From: Tateyamaria pelophila
GTDB lineage: Bacteria > Pseudomonadota > Alphaproteobacteria > Rhodobacterales > Rhodobacteraceae
Length of the DNA stretch: 64,000 nucleotides
Direction of reading: 5' to 3'
Assembly: GCF_019966495.1 (NCBI RefSeq)
Contig: NZ_JAIMIA010000006.1
Span: 1 to 64,000 of the forward strand
Of the stretch, positions 60,332 through 64,000 are shown one piece after another. Every line of letters begins with the position of its first letter. Position 1 is the stretch's first letter. Below the pieces are notes generated by a model, which did no database searches, was not told where the DNA came from, and worked only from the letters and a program-made list of their open reading frames with translations. The position numbers were made by a program, and so were the translations under genes.

Positions 60332-60604
60332 ATGGTCACACAACTCAAACGCGGCGGAACGCGGCTCACAACAATACCCCAGCATGTGATCTGGATGGAA
60401 TGCGGCTGCGGGCGGAATGCGCCTGTCAGGGTGTCTCACCTGCTGGCCTGTGATAACCCGCCTGAGACTGTTACCGATGTTGTTGAGCGGGTGCGGTGCA
60501 GCGGGTGCGGTGTTCGTGGGGCCAAGGACTTCAGGATAGTTTACAACCCCGAGGGCGGCGCTGCGTTTAATGCGATGCGAGGTTCTGAGCAAAGGCAGGA
60601 CTAG
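60332..60604 (+). CDS. Small Cys-rich hypothetical protein
   Basis: A 90-residue protein with Cys pairs MECGCGRNAPV (about 22-32) and RCSGCGVRGAK (about 56-66) that could bind zinc, in the manner of a zinc-ribbon. It is probably co-transcribed with the 64-residue gene before it. No family was recognised; small proteins of this kind are common on alphaproteobacterial plasmids and prophages. Confidence 0.5.
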   Translation: MVTQLKRGGTRLTTIPQHVIWMECGCGRNAPVRVSHLLACDNPPETVTDVVERVRCSGCGVRGAKDFRIVYNPEGGAAFNAMRGSEQRQD

Positions 60605-61179
60605 AGGCCCATTATTCGTCCGTCAGTGGTTGGGGTGATTGACCGGCTACAGCTGCGTTTACTGCTCGTACGGAACGATAGCTTGCCCACCAATCCAAGC
60701 AGGCAAAAGCTGCGGCGGATAGCGGCGGCGGCGGGATCGAAGGCAACTTACGGCAACGAGGAAAACTTAAGCCAATTGGTCCCATCGCCGCCGTCATTTT
60801 CGGCCCTTACCTGCCGCTGGTCGGACAAGTTTTTTGCTGCGATGCGGCCCGTCGAACCTGCCGTTCGCTGCATGAGCAAAGCCTAGCATCGCTCGAAGTC
60901 ACAGACTCCGGACAAAGCGTGCTTTCGCTGCGGCTGCGTCAATGGCGGCTATAGATGGCGTTTCAGACCTTCACGTTTGACTGCAAAGGTCTGTGCGCCT
61001 TCACTGGTTAAAACTCTGAGCGAGAAGCACCGGCCGTCATTGGGCACTCTGCTGCCTGAAAACCAGCGCGTTTGGAGGTAAAGTTTTCTACTATTTATCC
61101 TCGGCTTTCATTGCAATCGATGTATCGCAAAGCCCACTAACACCCTGGCTTTAGGTCCAGTTGCAGATGCCCTGAGCTT
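60605..61179. other. Gene-free spacer
   Basis: About 575 bp between the small-gene cluster and the polyamine-type transporter operon. An open frame of 86 codons at 60626-60886 has no Shine-Dalgarno or family resemblance and is not called. The part after 60960 is A/T-richer (e.g. 61080-61140). No repeat end of the mobile segment could be pinpointed. A transporter terminator may lie at 61140-61180. Confidence 0.5.
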
Positions 61180-62259
61180 TTAGTCTCGCAAGACCGCCAT
61201 GCTGTCGCTGTCCCACGCCGCCCAGATCGGGTCATCGCCGATGGAGTGTCCGGTGTCGGCATCCACAAAAGCCCGCAGTTTTGCCCCATCGGTCTGATCC
61301 ACGACCATATCCACGGCCATGCGACTGCCAAGGAACGTCTTGCTGACCACATGGCCCTGCACCGCATTGGGCAAATCAGGGCGCGCCTTGTGAAAGCCAA
61401 GCTTTTCCAGCCTGACAGAGGCCGTGATTGATGCGCCTTCTGTGGGAACACCAGATGGGGCATGGCCGCGAAGCGTCTGTCCGAACCAGTCCATGACAAC
61501 CGCCTCACCGTCGACGCCGCGCATCTTGCCGGAAAGCAGGTTTGTCTCACCAATAAATTCAGCCACAAACCGGCTTTGCGGGTGGAAATACAGGTCTTCA
61601 GGTGTGCCATCCTGTTCGACGCGGCCTTTGTTCATCACGACGATCCTGTCCGACATCGTCAGGGCCTCTTCCTGATCGTGGGTGACAAAAAAGAACGTCT
61701 TATGGGTCTGACGCTGAATGGATTTCAGTTCGCGCTGCACCTGTCCGCGCAGCTTGGCGTCCAGCGCGCCGAGTGGTTCGTCCAGTAGCAAAAGCGCCGG
61801 GTCCGGGGCCAATGCCCGCGCCAGTGCCACACGCTGTCGTTGCCCGCCCGACAGCTGACCGGGGTAGCGATCCCCGAAACCGTCAAGTTCAAGGAACGAC
61901 GTGATCTCGTCCAGCCGCCGCTTGATCGCGGATTTGTCCATGCCCTTAAGTTCCAACGCAAACGAGATGTTCTGCTGCACGGTCATGTGCGGAAAAAGTG
62001 CATAATCCTGAAACACCATATTCACATGGCGTCTTTCGGGCGGTTGGTTTGTGACGTCCTCTCCGTCGAGGATCACGCGCCCGGTGTCGGGGCGCTCAAA
62101 CCCGCCAAGGATGCGCAGAGTCGTGGATTTGCCGCAGCCCGACGGGCCAAGGAACGTCACGAATTCGCCTTCTGCGATATCTAGCGACAGGTTCTCCAGT
62201 GCGACCGCATCCCCGAAGCGTTTGGATATTCCGTCGATGTGGACAAGCGGTGACGTCAT
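61180..62259 (-). CDS. Polyamine-type ABC transporter ATPase (PotA-like)
   Basis: A 359-residue ATPase of the spermidine/putrescine (PotA) group. Walker A GPSGCGKS (about residues 38-45), Q-loop VFQDYALFPHMTV, signature [15 protein letters not shown], Walker B LLLLDEPLGALD, and a C-terminal TOBE domain (from about 270). Overlaps the permease gene upstream by 4 bp. The binding protein is not in the window and probably lies to the right, beyond the edge. Confidence 0.92.
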   Translation of the reverse strand: MTSPLVHIDGISKRFGDAVALENLSLDIAEGEFVTFLGPSGCGKSTTLRILGGFERPDTGRVILDGEDVTNQPPERRHVNMVFQDYALFPHMTVQQNISFALELKGMDKSAIKRRLDEITSFLELDGFGDRYPGQLSGGQRQRVALARALAPDPALLLLDEPLGALDAKLRGQVQRELKSIQRQTHKTFFFVTHDQEEALTMSDRIVVMNKGRVEQDGTPEDLYFHPQSRFVAEFIGETNLLSGKMRGVDGEAVVMDWFGQTLRGHAPSGVPTEGASITASVRLEKLGFHKARPDLPNAVQGHVVSKTFLGSRMAVDMVVDQTDGAKLRAFVDADTGHSIGDDPIWAAWDSDSMAVLRD

Positions 62260-63065
62260 GTCTGACTCTCCTTGTTAGCGCGGCGGGTAAACCGTTCGGC
62301 CCAAATGCCGATGGCGGCGGTCAGCACAAGCGCCACCGTGGCAATCGCATTGATTTCAGGCGACATGCCGGACCGCAACATTGCGAAGATAAGCACTGGC
62401 AGTGTCGGCTCGTATCCTCCAAGGAAGAAGGACCGCACAAAATCGTCAAAGCTCAGCAGCAGGCAAAACACGCTGGCACCCAAGATCGCAGGGACGAGAT
62501 ACGGCAATGTAATCCGCATGAACGCCATCAGCGGGTCAGCGCCCAGATCACGCGCCGCTTCGATCTGGCTTTTGGGCAAGGTCGACAGTCGCGCCATCAC
62601 GACCAGTGTTACAAACGGCACGTTATGTACGGCGTGGGCCCAGATAATCGCGCCCATACCCGGCTCGATCCCCAGCATGCGGGCGTAGATGCGGAACGCG
62701 ATGGCGGAAATGATCCCCGGCACCAATGCGGGCAGGACCATCAGTCCAAACGTCACCGCGCGGCCCCAGAATTTACGGCCTTCCAACAGCACCGCGATCC
62801 ATGTTCCGACGATAACGGAAATGAGTGTCGACAGGATAGCGATGACAACGGAATAGCCGAAGGTGTACAGCACCTCTGCATCGGAAAATACGCCTGTGTA
62901 CCAATCCAGTGTCCAGGACCGGATCGGAAAGCCGATGAACTTGCTGTCCTTGAACCCCATTACAATCATCAAAATGAGGGGCACAAAGACGTACAAGACA
63001 AACGCCCAGTACACGCAGGCCAGAAAGATGCGATTGCCACGGTTCAGTTCAACCCGGCGGTTCAT
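62256..63065 (-). CDS. Polyamine-type ABC permease (PotC-like)
   Basis: A 269-residue inner-membrane permease with six helices. VFVPLILMIVMGFKDSKF near the N-terminus and the EAA loop EAARDLGADPLMAFMRITLPYL are typical of PotC. ATG 63065 is chosen since the longer frame overlaps the preceding permease gene. Overlaps both neighbours by 4 bp, so the transporter genes are a single operon. Confidence 0.9.
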   Translation of the reverse strand: MNRRVELNRGNRIFLACVYWAFVLYVFVPLILMIVMGFKDSKFIGFPIRSWTLDWYTGVFSDAEVLYTFGYSVVIAILSTLISVIVGTWIAVLLEGRKFWGRAVTFGLMVLPALVPGIISAIAFRIYARMLGIEPGMGAIIWAHAVHNVPFVTLVVMARLSTLPKSQIEAARDLGADPLMAFMRITLPYLVPAILGASVFCLLLSFDDFVRSFFLGGYEPTLPVLIFAMLRSGMSPEINAIATVALVLTAAIGIWAERFTRRANKESQT

Positions 63066-64000
63066 TTCGTGTCTCCTTTGCGGAGCATGTTCATCACTTT
63101 CTGAAAGACGCCGGTGATAACCAAAGCAGCGGCGAACATGATGACGGCAAAGGCCGCGCCCGTTGGCCATTCGTCGCCCGCGACATGGAAGAAGCCTGCA
63201 ATGGTCTCTGCAAAGACCGTTGTTGATGGTCCACCCAGCAGCACCGGCGTTGCGTAGAACCCTGTTGAGATCAGAAACACCAAAATGCACCCCGATGAGA
63301 TGCCTTCGATGGTCAAGGGCAGCGATATGCGCCGGAACCGGGTCCAGGCGCCTGCTCCAAGATCTGCGGCGGCTTCGTTCATGCTCTGCGGCAGTTTTTC
63401 AAGCGCTGAATAAAGCGGCAGCAGCATGTAAAGCGCGGTCAGGTAGACGATACCAATCCCCATCGAAAAGCTGGTATACATGAAGGGAATAGGCCGGTCG
63501 ATCAGCCCCAGCCATTTAAGAGCAAGGTTCACAGCGCCCGTGTTGCCCAGCAGGATCATGATCGCATAGGTGCGCACAATTTCCCCAACCCAGAACGGGA
63601 TCAGCAGCAGCAACAGCATCAGCATCTGGTTCTTGCGGCTGACGTGGCGGGCAAGGAAATAAGCGACCGGATAGGTTAGGATCAGCGTGCAGAAGGTGAA
63701 CACCGCAGCAAAGGTCAGGGTGCGAAAGAACGGCTGCCAGAAAATGCGATCTCCGAAAAACCGCATGTAATTGTCGAAGGTGAACGCTTGCGGTGTGCCC
63801 GGTGCCACAGGATAGGCGTCAATCAAAGACACGCGCAGCATCTGAAGCATCGGTCCAAGATGCTGCGTCAGAAGCCAGAGGATCGGGAACGCAGCAAGGA
63901 TGATAAACTGCCTGCGCGGCGACGCCGTCAAAATAGCCGAGAATGCGCGATACGGACCCCAATTGGCGACCCGCCCCCAAAACGGACGATCACCCGACGG
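63062..64000 (-). CDS. Polyamine-type ABC permease (PotB-like), 5' end beyond window
   Basis: A PotB-like permease; the six-helix core and EAA loop EAAADLGAGAWTRFRRISLPLT are present. The reading frame stays open through the right edge (upstream residues read FWGRVANWGPYRAFSAILTA), which resembles the N-terminal extension of this permease subgroup, so the true start is probably outside the window. The TTG at 63931 would be an internal start and is less likely. Confidence 0.85.
   Translation of the reverse strand, partial: PSGDRPFWGRVANWGPYRAFSAILTASPRRQFIILAAFPILWLLTQHLGPMLQMLRVSLIDAYPVAPGTPQAFTFDNYMRFFGDRIFWQPFFRTLTFAAVFTFCTLILTYPVAYFLARHVSRKNQMLMLLLLLIPFWVGEIVRTYAIMILLGNTGAVNLALKWLGLIDRPIPFMYTSFSMGIGIVYLTALYMLLPLYSALEKLPQSMNEAAADLGAGAWTRFRRISLPLTIEGISSGCILVFLISTGFYATPVLLGGPSTTVFAETIAGFFHVAGDEWPTGAAFAVIMFAAALVITGVFQKVMNMLRKGDTK

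Noticed and set aside
60626-60886. Rightward 86-codon open frame
   Set aside because: No Shine-Dalgarno, no recognised domain, low-complexity composition.
1-64000. tRNA, rRNA genes and CRISPR arrays
   Set aside because: No cloverleaf-like sequence with a T-loop GTTC-x-A pattern in context, no rRNA and no regularly spaced repeats were seen by eye.

Overview
The window looks like part of a plasmid or chromid from a marine Roseobacter-group alphaproteobacterium (Rhodobacterales) that makes bacteriochlorophyll a, i.e. an aerobic anoxygenic phototroph. The evidence is a plasmid-type DnaA-like replication initiator with parAB directly beside a photosynthesis gene cluster, the Roseobacter-typical reaction-centre gene order pufQBALMC with pufC and no pufX, crtA (spheroidenone pathway), high GC content and Rhodobacterales-style intergenic elements. 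Photosynthesis clusters on DnaA-like replicons are known from Roseobacter litoralis and Sulfitobacter guttiformis; which genus this is cannot be decided from the sequence alone.

1-3.7 kb is the replication/partition module: a DnaA-like initiator (minus strand), a 0.5-kb intergenic region with inverted repeats, then parA-parB. A perfect GTCCCCGCGGGGAC palindrome, probably the ParB site (parS), occurs once upstream of parA and twice more inside bchO and bchD, so the partition locus seems to extend into the photosynthesis genes.

3.7-27 kb is the photosynthesis cluster: bchO-bchD-bchI-crtA leftward; crtI-crtB-tspO rightward; crtC-crtD leftward; crtE-crtF, bchC-bchX-bchY-bchZ, pufQ-pufB-pufA-pufL-pufM-pufC and dxs rightward. 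Three TGT-N12-ACA pairs (PpsR/CrtJ operators) sit in front of crtA/crtI, crtD/crtE and bchC. Together these genes supply three late bacteriochlorophyll steps (Mg chelation subunits D and I, chlorophyllide reductase, BchC), the whole carotenoid branch from GGPP to spheroidenone-type pigments, LH1, the reaction-centre L and M subunits with the tetraheme cytochrome, and the first enzyme of isoprenoid precursor synthesis. bchH, bchFNBLM, puhA, bchG/bchP, the cyclase and ppsR are not in the window.

27-45 kb is accessory metabolism, mostly leftward operons: a TPR protein, an alpha/beta hydrolase and a P1-type peptidase; two SDR dehydrogenases; cupins; an aldehyde dehydrogenase; an oligopeptide-type ABC transporter (ATPase fusion, two permeases, and a separate binding protein); an M20 deacylase; a TetR regulator with a quinone reductase and a DUF1772 protein; a histone-deacetylase-like hydrolase; and a persulfide-dioxygenase-like/rhodanese pair.

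45-54 kb is a tight rightward Bat-type operon (MoxR ATPase, DUF58, DUF4381, two VWA proteins, BatD) followed by an octaheme c-type cytochrome with a C-terminal HEAT/TPR region. 53.7-54.8 kb is a decayed stretch with an IS transposase remnant.

54.8-58.4 kb is an L-fucose-type oxidative operon (aldo/keto reductase, fuconate dehydratase, FAH-family hydrolase) whose sugar-binding-protein gene is cut short. Next to the cut is a serine resolvase with a partner gene, a res-like repeat array and three small unknown genes (58.4-60.6 kb). The window ends in a polyamine-type ABC transporter operon whose first permease gene runs off the right edge.
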